From Streptomyces sp. NBC_01214 (GTDB lineage Bacteria > Actinomycetota > Actinomycetes > Streptomycetales > Streptomycetaceae), in contig NZ_JAPEOS010000002.1 of the NCBI RefSeq assembly GCF_026340975.1, positions 1,795,001 to 1,859,000 of the forward strand: a DNA stretch of 64,000 nt. Direction: 5' to 3'. Both the position numbers and the translations under genes were made by a program. The stretch's first letter is position 1; every line of letters starts with the position of its first letter. Below the pieces are notes generated by a model. That model was not told where the DNA came from. It did not search any database and saw nothing but the letters and a program-made list of their open reading frames with translations. Positions 19,013 to 28,710 of this stretch are shown piece by piece.

Positions 19013-19898
19013 AGCCCCGGGGCCAGGAGCCGTCGGGGGCCTTGTCCAGCCTGTAGAGATCTCCGGAACCCGGTCCGCCGATGTGCTGGAAGATCCGGAG
19101 GTCCTCGGCGGTGCCGCCGACCTCCCACGTGGGCGAGCTGCACCCCGGGATGTCTATGCGGACCCGCTGCGTCCAGACGTCCCGGCCGCCCTCGTAGACC
19201 CAGGTCCCGGAGCCCCAGCAGCCCGGCGACGGGTCGTTGGGGTAGTCGTTGGCGTAGCGCCCGCCGACGCCGGTGGCGGTGACCCGGCCGTCCGAGGTGA
19301 AGACCAGGTCGTGGCCCATGCGGTCGTTCCAGAGGCCGACCATGGTCTCCGGCCCGATCCTCGGCGGCTCGTACGCGGGCAGCAGGCCGACGGCGAGCCC
19401 GAGCGCGCCGAACAGGCCCGTCCCCGCCACCGCCGCCGTGCCCCACCGCGCCACCCGCCCCAGCAGTCCCTCGTCCCGGGGCAGGGCGATCAGCGCGCCC
19501 AGCGAGAGCGAGGCCGTGGCCGAGACCCAGAAGAGCAGCGTGGCCCGCGTCTGCGCGTCGTTGTACGCCGCGAAGCCGAAGACGGGCGGTGCCAGCAGGG
19601 CCGCCACGATCAGCGGCGCCGACCACCAGGCCGCGCGCCTGCCGAGCCAGCGGCCGAGGAGGTCGGCCAGCGCGACCGCAGGCAGGACGAAGACCAGCGA
19701 CAGCAGGAACGAGATGAAGCCGATGAGGGGCACGGTGCCGACCAGGGCCGCCCCGATCTCTACGTAGTTCGGGGCCTTGTCCGGCGGCGGCTGCGTCCGT
19801 ACGTACAGCAGGACCACCACGACGGTGAGCGCGACCTCCAGGAGCCCCACCAGCGTCGAGACCACCAGCACGACCCCGTACGACCGTTTCTGATGCAC
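18990..19898 (-). CDS. Membrane protein of unknown function
   Basis: A 302-residue protein with four to five predicted membrane helices in the first ~190 residues (VVLVVSTLVGLLEVALTVVV, then IGFISFLLSLVFVLPAVALA and two more). A soluble C-terminal part of about 110 residues follows, with GLWNDRMGHDLVFTSDGRVTA and two Cys (GCWGSG, IPGCSS) that could pair outside the cell. The GTG at 19898 has GAGGGGG seven bases upstream. The C-terminal domain looks like a small beta-rich module seen in other Streptomyces membrane proteins. I do not recognise a function. Its 3' end overlaps ngcG. Confidence 0.65.
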   Translation of the reverse strand: MHQKRSYGVVLVVSTLVGLLEVALTVVVVLLYVRTQPPPDKAPNYVEIGAALVGTVPLIGFISFLLSLVFVLPAVALADLLGRWLGRRAAWWSAPLIVAALLAPPVFGFAAYNDAQTRATLLFWVSATASLSLGALIALPRDEGLLGRVARWGTAAVAGTGLFGALGLAVGLLPAYEPPRIGPETMVGLWNDRMGHDLVFTSDGRVTATGVGGRYANDYPNDPSPGCWGSGTWVYEGGRDVWTQRVRIDIPGCSSPTWEVGGTAEDLRIFQHIGGPGSGDLYRLDKAPDGSWPRGSTSGSPR

Positions 19899-19900
19899 GA

Positions 19901-20395
19901 TCAATCCCCCTCGTGGCACGGCGGACCCACGGGTCCGCCCGGCCGGCGACGTCCTGGATCCATAGTGCCAGCCGGGCTGAACGTGTTCAATTCATTCGTC
20001 CTGCCCGCCTCACGAGGGGACCACCGACCAGCTGACCGCCGGTCCGGGCGCCGGCCCAGCGGGCGCAGCAGGAGGTTGGCTCCCACCGCGCCCGCCGTGC
20101 CGCAGACGGCGAGGACGAACAGGCCGACGCCGGCCAAGCAGCCGACGGCCGCCGAACACCACGGGGTGGCGGCCGTGTTCAGGCCCCGCACGCTCACTCC
20201 GTCCCGCATGATCACACCGGCCCCGGGGAAGCCGATCCCGGACACGATCTGGGCGGCGACCCGTGAGCCGTCGTACTCCACCTCCGGGGCCGCGCTGAGG
20301 AAGCCGTACTGCGAGAGCAGCGTACGCAGCCCCGCGAGGCGGGCCCGCCGCTACCGCTCCAGGCCGATGGCCGCTCCGAGTCCGAGCTCCTTCGT
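19901..20395 (-). pseudogene. mgtC: Decayed mgtC/sapB gene next to mgtA
   Basis: One frame on the minus strand carries MgtC signatures: ELGLGAAIGLER, then a TAG stop (20353-20351), then RRARLAGLRT, then LLSQYGFLSAAPEV and DGSRVAAQIVSGIGFPGAGV with MRDGVSVRGLNTAATPWCSA. Normal MgtC reads through GLERQ/ER and has about a dozen more residues (a helix start) after LRT, so there is a nonsense codon and a small internal deletion. No start codon or N-terminal helix precedes ELGLG. The remaining open part begins only at GTG 20281. MgtC-family inner-membrane proteins are linked to Mg2+ limitation, and the gene directly follows mgtA. I judge it non-functional. Confidence 0.7.
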
Positions 20396-20403
20396 CGTGG
20401 CTC

Positions 20404-23124
20404 CTACAGCCAGGTGTCGAACCGGCGGACGTACCACGTCTTCACGAACTGGGTGAGCGTGCAGTACGCGAGGAGTACGCCGATCAGCCAAGGGAAGTAG
20501 CTCGCCGGCAGGGCGACGAAGCCCAGCGAGGGAGCCAGCGGCGAGAAGGGCAGCCAGAGGCCGGTCAGCACGGCGAGGACGGTCATCACCATCACCGGCC
20601 AGGAGGCGCGGGACTGGATGAAGGGGATCTTCCGGGTGCGGATCATGTGGACGATCAGGGTCTGCGAGAGCAGGCCCTCGATGAACCAGCCGGACTGGAA
20701 GAGGGACTGGCTCGCCTCGCTGTTCGCCGCGAAGACGTGCCACATGATCAGGAACATCGAGATGTCGAAGATCGAGCTGATCGGGCCGATGGTGACCATG
20801 AAGCGGCCGATGCCCTTGGCGTCCCAGTTGCGGGGCTCGCGGAGGTACTCCTCGTCCATCCGGTCCCAGGGGGTCGCCAGCTGCGAGATGTCGTAGACCA
20901 GGTTCTGGACCAGCAGCATGATCGCGAGCATCGGCTGGAAGGGGATGAAGGCGCTCGCCACCAGGACCGAGAAGACGTTGCCGAAGTTCGACGACGCGGT
21001 CATCTTGATGTACTTGATCGTGTTGCCGAAGGTGGTCCGGCCCTGGACGACGCCCTGTTCCAGGACGGTCAGGTCCTTCTCCAGCAGGATGATGTCGGCC
21101 GACTCCTTGGCGATGTCCACGGCAGTGTCCACCGAGATGCCGACATCGGCGTCGCGCAGCGCGGCCGCGTCGTTGATGCCGTCGCCGAGGAACCCGACGG
21201 TGTGTCCGTCGGCCTGCAGGGCCCGGACGATCCGGGCCTTCTGGACCGGGTTGACCTTGGCGAAGACCGTCGTACGGGCGGCGAGCCGGCGCAGCTCCGC
21301 GTCGTCGAGGCGGTCGGTCTCGGGGCCGAGCACCACCTGCCCGACGTCGATGCCGACGTCGGCGCAGACCCGGGCGGCGACGAGGTCGTTGTCGCCGGTG
21401 ACGACCTTGACCGCGATGCCCTTGTCGGCCAGGCCCGTCAGGGCCCGGGCGGCGTCGGCCTTCGGCGGGTCGAGGAAGGCGAGGAAGCCGACCAGCGTCA
21501 GCCCGTCCTCGTCGGCCACCGCGTACGTTTCGCGCGGGGTGTCGATCGTGCGGGTGGCGACGGCGAGGACGCGCAGGCCCTGCCGGTTGTCGTCCTCGGC
21601 GATCCGGGTGACGTGCCACCGCAGCTGCTCGGTCAGCTCCACCCTCTCGCCGCGGTCCGTCAGGTGCGTGCATCGGTCCAGGACCTCCTCCACGGCACCC
21701 TTGGTGATCATGATGTGCTCGCGCTGTGCGGCGTCGCCGACGAGCGGGTTGCGGGCCAGGACCACGGACATCCGGCGCCGGGCGAAGTCGAAGGGGATCT
21801 CGTCGACCATCGAGAACCGTGCGTCGACGACAACCTCCTCGGCCTCGTCCACGCGGTCGATGACCGCCTGGTCCATCAGGTTCTTCAGGCCGGTCTGGAA
21901 GCGCGCGTTGAGGTAGCCGTACTCCAGCACCTCGCCGTCCTCGTTGCCGTGCACGTCGAGGTGGCGGTCCAGGACGATCCGGTCCTCGGTGAGGGTGCCG
22001 GTCTTGTCCGTGCAGAGCACGTCCATCGCGCCCAGGTTCTGGATCGCGCCCAGCCGCTTGACGACCACCTTCCGCTTGGACATGGCGACCGCGCCGCGCG
22101 CCAGGTTGGCGGAGACGACCATCGGCAGCATTTCGGGGGTCAGCCCGACGGCGACGGCGATGCCGAAGAGGAAGGCTTCGTCCCAGTCGCCCTTGGTGAA
22201 ACCGTTGATCATGAAGACGACGGGGACCATCACCAGCATGAAGCGGATCAGCAGGAAGCTGACCCTGCGCACGCCGGTGTCGAAGCTGGTCTGCGGGCGC
22301 TCGCCGACGAGCGAGCCGGCCATCGAACCGAAGTAGGTGTCGGCGCCGGTGGCGACCACGACGCCGGTGGCGGTGCCGGAGGTGACCGAGGTGCCCATCA
22401 GGACCAGGTTGTCGGCCTCCACCGGGTCGGTGGTGTCCTGCTGGCCGAGGTCCTGCGCACGGGTGTCGGCCTTGGCCACCGGCAGGGACTCGCCGGACAG
22501 CGCGGCCTGGCTGACGCCCAGGTCCTTGGCCGTGACGATGCGCAGGTCGGCCGGGATCAGGTCGCCGGCCGCCAGCTTGACCACGTCGCCCGGGACCACC
22601 TGGTCCATGGGCACCTCGAACGTGGTGGGCGCGGAGCCGCTGCCGGCCCGGCGCTGCACCGCGCACGTGGTGGTGACGAGCTCCTTCAGCGCGTCGGCGG
22701 CGCGGCCCGAGCGGAACTCCTGCCAGAAGCGCAGCAGACCGCTGATCCCCACCATCACGGAGAGGATGACGACGCCCGGGTCCGCGGGGTCCTGCCAGTA
22801 CATGACCGCCGCCAGGAAGACCAGGACGCCGATGAAGGGGTTCCAGTAGGCCTTGGCCAGCTGGCGGTACCAGCGGGGGGCGCGCTCGTGGGCGACGGTG
22901 TTGGAGCCGTGCCGCTCCAGGCGCAGCGCGGCTTCTGCGTGGGTGAGGCCGGCCGGGGAGGTGTCCACATCCTGGAGGACCTGGACGCCCGAGCGGGCAC
23001 TGATCGAGGCCAGGCGCTCGCCGACGAGCCGGGTACGGGCCTGGAGCTCGGCGGCCTTGCGCTCGCGGCGGGAGGGGCCCGGCGGTGCGAGCTTGGTCGG
23101 GGTACGGGGGGTGAGCATGGTCAT
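20404..23124 (-). CDS. mgtA: Magnesium-importing P-type ATPase
   Basis: A 906-residue type IIIB P-type ATPase that takes up Mg2+ at the cost of ATP. The phosphorylated aspartate is D373 in CTDKTGTLT. Other signatures are the actuator loop ALSGESLPV and the hinge GDGINDAAALRDADVG. It has about ten membrane helices and a basic N-terminal region (TKLAPPGPSRRERKAAELQ). ATG 23124 has GGAGG eight bases upstream. A ~350-base upstream region carries a small open frame with a perfect ribosome site and direct repeats, which suggests leader-based control as in other mgtA genes. A decayed mgtC follows downstream, consistent with a former mgtA-mgtC operon. Confidence 0.93.
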   Translation of the reverse strand: MTMLTPRTPTKLAPPGPSRRERKAAELQARTRLVGERLASISARSGVQVLQDVDTSPAGLTHAEAALRLERHGSNTVAHERAPRWYRQLAKAYWNPFIGVLVFLAAVMYWQDPADPGVVILSVMVGISGLLRFWQEFRSGRAADALKELVTTTCAVQRRAGSGSAPTTFEVPMDQVVPGDVVKLAAGDLIPADLRIVTAKDLGVSQAALSGESLPVAKADTRAQDLGQQDTTDPVEADNLVLMGTSVTSGTATGVVVATGADTYFGSMAGSLVGERPQTSFDTGVRRVSFLLIRFMLVMVPVVFMINGFTKGDWDEAFLFGIAVAVGLTPEMLPMVVSANLARGAVAMSKRKVVVKRLGAIQNLGAMDVLCTDKTGTLTEDRIVLDRHLDVHGNEDGEVLEYGYLNARFQTGLKNLMDQAVIDRVDEAEEVVVDARFSMVDEIPFDFARRRMSVVLARNPLVGDAAQREHIMITKGAVEEVLDRCTHLTDRGERVELTEQLRWHVTRIAEDDNRQGLRVLAVATRTIDTPRETYAVADEDGLTLVGFLAFLDPPKADAARALTGLADKGIAVKVVTGDNDLVAARVCADVGIDVGQVVLGPETDRLDDAELRRLAARTTVFAKVNPVQKARIVRALQADGHTVGFLGDGINDAAALRDADVGISVDTAVDIAKESADIILLEKDLTVLEQGVVQGRTTFGNTIKYIKMTASSNFGNVFSVLVASAFIPFQPMLAIMLLVQNLVYDISQLATPWDRMDEEYLREPRNWDAKGIGRFMVTIGPISSIFDISMFLIMWHVFAANSEASQSLFQSGWFIEGLLSQTLIVHMIRTRKIPFIQSRASWPVMVMTVLAVLTGLWLPFSPLAPSLGFVALPASYFPWLIGVLLAYCTLTQFVKTWYVRRFDTWL

Positions 23125-23362
23125 GACGAATACCTCCCTCCACGGTGTCCGGGCAGCGCGGAGCCGAGCGGTCACGTGGAGTGATCGGGGGTCGGCGTGC
23201 GGGGACCCCGATGGGCCGCGGGCACGCCGACGGGCACGGATGACGCACGCCCGGCGGAGTTGGCAGGGCATGCGGAAGGAAGGGAGTGTGGAAGAAGGGA
23301 ACGCGCAGCAACGCGAGCGCGCACGGGGACAGCGGTCCACCGCTGCCGTGCGTACGCAGGGA

Positions 23363-23405
23363 AAGGTCAGCCGGTCACAAGGTCAGCCGGTTACAAGGTC
23401 AGCCG
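23363..23405. repeat. 16-base direct repeat, 2.7 copies, in the mgtA leader
   Basis: AAGGTCAGCCGGTCAC at 23363-23378, AAGGTCAGCCGGTTAC at 23379-23394 and AAGGTCAGCCG at 23395-23405. They lie about 240 bases upstream of mgtA and just after the small leader frame. They could be regulator half-sites or pairing elements in the RNA. Confidence 0.8.
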
Positions 23406-23440
23406 ACGAGAGCGCTGCAAGGACTTCGATCGGGACTCAT
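23399..23440 (-). CDS. Possible 13-residue leader peptide upstream of mgtA
   Basis: AAGGAGGTG, a near-perfect ribosome-binding site, precedes ATG 23440 by about six bases. The frame encodes MSPDRSPCSALVG and stops at the first 16-base repeat. An in-frame ATG at 23470 would add ten residues but lacks a ribosome site. Short peptides control mgtA by translation-coupled attenuation in enterobacteria; here the role is inferred from position and the strong ribosome site. Confidence 0.45.
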   Translation of the reverse strand: MSPDRSPCSALVG

Positions 23441-23597
23441 CCCGAACACCTCCTTGCGTAGCGCGGTCATGACGAAACGCCCGATCCGGCGGGAAAGGCC
23501 ACAGATGATCGGCGTCCCAGTGACCGTAACACGATCCAAGGGGCCGCTTCTCTCCCCTTTTAGGTCAGTAGGGGCTGTTTCATGCCGCGTCAGCCTC

Positions 23598-23626
23598 TTG
23601 ACGTCTGGATGTGCAAAGGCTCGACT
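23598..23626 (+). promoter_or_regulatory. Candidate promoter of rok7B7
   Basis: TTGACG at 23598-23603 and TCGACT at 23621-23626 with a 17-base spacer. The -35 is good, the -10 only fair. Confidence 0.3.
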
Positions 23627-23734
23627 TAAGGTTCACAAGTTGGAGAGATGCCGGGTCTCGGAGCGTGAAGCCGTGACGTGCCCCGGCCGGGGGGCGACGG
23701 TTGGCCGTCGCTAATGGGCAGGAGTGGATGAGTC

Positions 23735-24949
23735 GTGCAGACTCCCGGATCGCAGTCGTCACTGCATCGCGCGAATCTCGAACGGGTCGTGCGGGCGGTG
23801 CGGCTCGCGGGATCGCTGACCCAGGCGGAGATCGCCCGCGCCACCGGACTGTCGGCGGCCACGGTCTCCAACATCGTCCGGGAACTGAAGGACGGCGGGA
23901 CCGTCGAGGTCACCGACACCTCGGCCGGCGGCCGCCGGGCGCGCAGCGTCTCGCTCAGCGGCGACGCGGGGATCGTCATCGGTGTCGACTTCGGACACAC
24001 CCACCTGCGGGTGGCGGTGGGGAACCTGGCCCACCAGGTGCTGGCCGAGGAGACCGAGCCGCTGGACGTCGACGCGTCCTGGGCGGACGGCTTCGACCGG
24101 GCGGAAGCCCTGGTCGGACGGCTGATCGCGGACATCGGCGTGGGGCTGGAGAAGGTCATCGGCGTCGGGCTCGGCGTGCCCGGCCCGATCGACGTGGAGT
24201 CCGGGACCCTGGGCTCGACCGCGATCCTGCCGGGCTGGGCGGGCATCAACCCCCGCCAGGAGCTCTCCCAGCGCCTCGGGGTGCCCGTGTACGTGGACAA
24301 CGACGCGAACCTCGGCGCCCTCGGCGAACTCGTTTGGGGGAGCGGGCGGGGAGTGAAGGACCTGGCCTACATCAAGGTGGCCAGCGGCGTGGGCGCGGGC
24401 CTCGTGATCAACGGCCAGATCTACCGCGGACCCGGCGGCACGGCGGGCGAGATCGGGCACATCACCCTGGACGAATCGGGCCCGGTCTGCCGCTGCGGCA
24501 ACCGCGGCTGCCTGGAGACGTTCGCGGCCGCACGGTACGTACTGCCGCTGCTCCAGGGCACGCACGGCCCCGAGTTGACGATGGAGCGGGTGGTCGAGCT
24601 GGCCCGCGAGGGGGACCCGGGCTGCCGCCGGGTGATCACGGACGTGGGCCGGCACATCGGCAGCGGGGTGGCCAGTCTGTGCAACCTGCTGAACCCCAGC
24701 CGGGTGGTGCTGGGCGGCTCGCTGGCGGAGGCCGGTGAACTCGTCCTCGCCCCCATCCGCGAATCGGTGGGACGGTACGCGATCCCCAGTGCGGCCCGAC
24801 AGTTGTCGGTGCTGACGGGGAACCTGGGCGGGCGGGCCGAGGTGCTGGGCGCGCTGGCGCTCGTCCTCAGCGAGATGGGCGATTCGACACTTTTGTCAGA
24901 TCATGGAAGTGGAGTGCGAGCTCCAGCCGTCTTGTCTTCAGGTAGATAA
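23735..24949 (+). CDS. rok7B7: ROK-family transcriptional regulator Rok7B7
   Basis: A 404-residue regulator. The N-terminal winged helix (GSLTQAEIARATGLSAATVSN, residues ~27-50) precedes a ROK/sugar-kinase-like fold with GVDFGHTHLRVAV and the zinc motif CRCGNRGCLE (C252, C254, C259). In S. coelicolor the orthologue, next to xylFGH, affects xylose transport, carbon catabolite control and antibiotic production. The DTGGT-like ATP site of true kinases is altered (GVDFGHTHL), in line with a regulator. The GTG start at 23735 has AGGAG ten bases upstream. It lies 117 bases before xylF on the same strand and is the likely regulator of that operon. Confidence 0.9.
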   Translation: MQTPGSQSSLHRANLERVVRAVRLAGSLTQAEIARATGLSAATVSNIVRELKDGGTVEVTDTSAGGRRARSVSLSGDAGIVIGVDFGHTHLRVAVGNLAHQVLAEETEPLDVDASWADGFDRAEALVGRLIADIGVGLEKVIGVGLGVPGPIDVESGTLGSTAILPGWAGINPRQELSQRLGVPVYVDNDANLGALGELVWGSGRGVKDLAYIKVASGVGAGLVINGQIYRGPGGTAGEIGHITLDESGPVCRCGNRGCLETFAAARYVLPLLQGTHGPELTMERVVELAREGDPGCRRVITDVGRHIGSGVASLCNLLNPSRVVLGGSLAEAGELVLAPIRESVGRYAIPSAARQLSVLTGNLGGRAEVLGALALVLSEMGDSTLLSDHGSGVRAPAVLSSGR

Positions 24950-25066
24950 CGAATGGCACCGTTGTCATCTCGTTAAGAATTCACTCCTTGACGGCAAAAC
25001 GCGGCCGGGGTTGACTCACATCCACCTCGGCCGCGCCGCTGCGGCCTCGTCAGGGAGGTTCAAGTA

Positions 25067-26179
25067 ATGAACACGCGTATGCGCAGAGCCGCCGTAGCTG
25101 TCGCCGCTGGTGCCATGGCCGTTTCGCTCGCCGCTTGTGGCAGTGCGAAGGAGGCCGGCGACACGACGAAGGCGTCCTCCGGCGCTGCCAAGGGCGATGC
25201 GATCAAGGTCGGTCTGCTCCTGCCGGAGAACCAGACCGCGCGTTACGAGAAGTTCGACAAGCCGCTGATCGAGAAGAAGGTCGCCGAGCTCACCGGTGGC
25301 AAGGGCGAGGTCGTCTACGCCAACGCCAAGCAGGACGCGACCACGCAGAACTCCCAGGTCGACACGATGATCACCAACAAGGTGGACGTCCTGATCATCG
25401 ACGCGGTGGACTCCAAGGCCATCGCCGGCTCGGTCAAGAAGGCCAAGGACGCCGGCATCCCGGTCGTCTCCTACGACCGCCTGGCCGAGGGCCCGATCGA
25501 CGCGTACACCTCCTTCGACAACGAAGAGGTCGGCAAGGTCCAGGGCAAGGCCCTGCTGGAGGCGCTGGGCGACAAGGCCAAGGACGGCCAGATCGTCATG
25601 ATGAACGGTTCGGTCACCGACCCGAACGCCAAGCTCTTCAAGTCCGGTGCCCACTCCGAGCTCGACGGCAAGGTGAACGTCGGCAAGGAGTACGACACCG
25701 TCGAGTGGAAGCCGGAGAACGCCAACACCAACATGGCGGCCGCGCTCTCCGCGCTCGGCAAGGACAAGGTCATCGGCGTCTACTCCGCCAACGACGGCAT
25801 GGCCGGCGGCATCATCACCGCCCTCAAGGCCGCCGGCGTCTCCCCCCTGCCGCCGGTCACCGGCCAGGACGCCGAACTCGCCGGTGTGCAGCGCATCGTC
25901 GCGGGCGAGCAGTTCATGAGCGTCTACAAGCCGTACGCCCCCGAGGCCGAGGCCGCCGCGAAGATGGCCGTCGCCCTCGCCAAGGGCGGGAAGCCCGAAG
26001 GCACCACCTCCACGGTCGACAGCCCCACCACCAAGGGCGTTCCCTCCGTGCTGATCCCGGTCGTCTCGCTGACCAAGGCCAACATCAAGGACAGCGTCGT
26101 CAAGGACGGTGTCTACACGGTCGACGAGATCTGCACCGACAAGTACGCGGCCGCCTGCGCCGCCGCCGGCCTGAAGTAG
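25067..26179 (+). CDS. xylF: Xylose ABC transporter substrate-binding lipoprotein
   Basis: A 370-residue periplasmic-binding-type protein of the ribose/xylose group. The signal peptide ends in the lipobox LAAC (C24). The mature part starts KVGLLLPENQTARYEKFDKP, typical of XylF, with VDVLIIDAVDSKAIAGSV and GVYSANDGMAGGII as sugar-site segments. AGGGAGG lies 8 bases before ATG 25067. It captures D-xylose outside the membrane for XylH. It is the first gene of xylFGH; a small hairpin follows, which may set it to higher expression than the downstream genes. Confidence 0.92.
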   Translation: MNTRMRRAAVAVAAGAMAVSLAACGSAKEAGDTTKASSGAAKGDAIKVGLLLPENQTARYEKFDKPLIEKKVAELTGGKGEVVYANAKQDATTQNSQVDTMITNKVDVLIIDAVDSKAIAGSVKKAKDAGIPVVSYDRLAEGPIDAYTSFDNEEVGKVQGKALLEALGDKAKDGQIVMMNGSVTDPNAKLFKSGAHSELDGKVNVGKEYDTVEWKPENANTNMAAALSALGKDKVIGVYSANDGMAGGIITALKAAGVSPLPPVTGQDAELAGVQRIVAGEQFMSVYKPYAPEAEAAAKMAVALAKGGKPEGTTSTVDSPTTKGVPSVLIPVVSLTKANIKDSVVKDGVYTVDEICTDKYAAACAAAGLK

Positions 26180-26187
26180 CGGCCCCC

Positions 26188-26208
26188 GTCGCCTCCCCGT
26201 GAGGCGGC
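26188..26208 (+). terminator. Small intercistronic hairpin after xylF
   Basis: An 8-base-pair stem (GTCGCCTC with GAGGCGGC, one G-U pair) and 5-base loop, eight bases after the xylF stop. It could be a partial terminator or an RNA-stabilising element between xylF and xylG. Confidence 0.45.
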
Positions 26209-26351
26209 CCCACGTGCCTGACCGGCGCCCCTCCCACTCCATCCCCGCCACCGGGCGGGGCGCCGGGCAGAAACGTTCCTCCCCCATTCGTCCCGCTCCT
26301 GCTCTTTTGCACGACATCCCCGCCGGTCAGGCGGCGAAGGAGATGGTTCAT

Positions 26352-27127
26352 GTGTCCGCTGCGCCCGTGCTGGCGTTGCGAGGGGTCTCGAAGCGGTTCG
26401 GCGCCGTTCAGGCCCTCACCGACGTAGAACTCGAGATCCACTCCGGTGAAGTGGTCGCCCTCGTCGGCGACAACGGTGCCGGAAAGTCCACGCTGGTCAA
26501 GACGATCGCCGGCGTGCACCCCATCGATGAAGGTGTCATCGAGTGGGAGGGGCGCCCGGTTTCCATCGGCAAGCCCCACGACGCCCAGAACCTGGGCATC
26601 GCGACGGTCTACCAGGACCTGGCGCTGTGCGACAACATCGACGTCGTCGGCAACCTCTTCCTCGGCCGAGAGCTCAAGAAGTTCGGCGTCCTCGACGAGG
26701 TGGAGATGGAGCGGCGCGCCCGCGAGCTCCTGACCACCCTGTCCATCCGGATCCCCAGTGTCCGGATCCCCATCGCCTCGCTGTCGGGCGGTCAGCGTCA
26801 GACCGTGGCGATCGCCCGCTCCATGCTGGGCGAGCCCCAGCTCGTCATCCTCGACGAGCCCACCGCCGCCCTCGGCGTCGAGCAGACCGCACAGGTCCTC
26901 GACCTGGTGGAGCGGCTGCGCGAGCGCGGCCACGCCGTCATCCTCATCAGCCACAACATGGCCGATGTGAAGGCCGTCGCCGACAAGGTGGCGGTCCTGC
27001 GGCTGGGCCGCAACAACGGTGTCTTCAACGTCGCCGACACCTCGCAGGAAGAGATCATCTCCGCCATCACCGGTGCCACGGACAACGCCGTGACCCGCCG
27101 GGCGGCCCGCACCTCGGAGGCCGGCAA

Positions 27128-27131
<4 letters not shown>
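26352..27131 (+). CDS. xylG: Xylose ABC transporter ATP-binding protein, single-domain
   Basis: A 259-residue ATPase with Walker A GDNGAGKS (39-46), signature LSGGQRQT and Walker B LVILDEPTAAL. E. coli XylG has two fused ATPase domains; this one has a single domain, as in FrcA-like and many actinobacterial sugar importers. The GTG at 26352 is preferred because GAAGGAG lies nine bases upstream; earlier in-frame codons encode a non-conserved stretch. The stop overlaps the xylH start (GTGA), so translation is coupled. It powers XylH-mediated xylose import. Confidence 0.9.
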
Positions 27132-28447
<1,316 letters not shown>

Positions 28448-28500
28448 TCGCGCGCCCGACCCCGCGCCGGACTCACCTCCGGCGGTAAGACCGGTCACAG

Positions 28501-28531
28501 TGCCCGGCGCCACTTCTCGTGGCGCCGGGCA
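28501..28531 (+). terminator. Terminator of xylFGH
   Basis: A perfect 13-base-pair stem TGCCCGGCGCCAC / GTGGCGCCGGGCA with the loop TTCTC. Confidence 0.85.
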
Positions 28532-28541
28532 TCCGTGCGTG

Positions 28542-28578
28542 CATGTACGGGGTACTCATGTACGGGTATACGCCCGTA
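28542..28578. promoter_or_regulatory. CATGTACGGG repeats and inverted repeat upstream of dxs
   Basis: CATGTACGGGGTA at 28542 and CATGTACGGGTAT at 28558 form a direct repeat with 16-base period. TACGGGTATACGCCCGTA at 28561-28578 is an inverted repeat with 6-base arms. The block lies about 130 bases before dxs and may be a regulator site. Confidence 0.4.
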
Positions 28579-28710
28579 TGTGATGTGTGGCCGTCAGGCC
28601 GTGCGTACATGTATGACAAAGGTGTGACGCCCCCGGGACGGCCCGATGACCGCGGCCGGGGACGGAACATTAGACTCGACAGACCAGCAAGCAACTGCAA
28701 GGAGGCACGG

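Larger units (their letters stand above)
23125..23734. other. Intergenic region between divergent mgtA and rok7B7
   Basis: About 610 bases without a conventional gene. The left half is the mgtA leader region with three 16-base repeats and a short upstream open frame. The right half (about 23590-23734) holds the rok7B7 promoter region. I looked for the Mg2+ M-box riboswitch on the minus strand and did not find its conserved segments. Confidence 0.6.

Noticed and set aside
23125..23311. Proline-rich frame starting TTG 23311 that runs into mgtA out of frame
   Set aside because: Proline codons are expected in this GC-rich sequence and no ribosome-binding site precedes it; it is not listed as a gene.
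23125..23640. M-box (ykoK) Mg2+ riboswitch upstream of mgtA
   Set aside because: None of the conserved M-box segments was seen on the minus strand.
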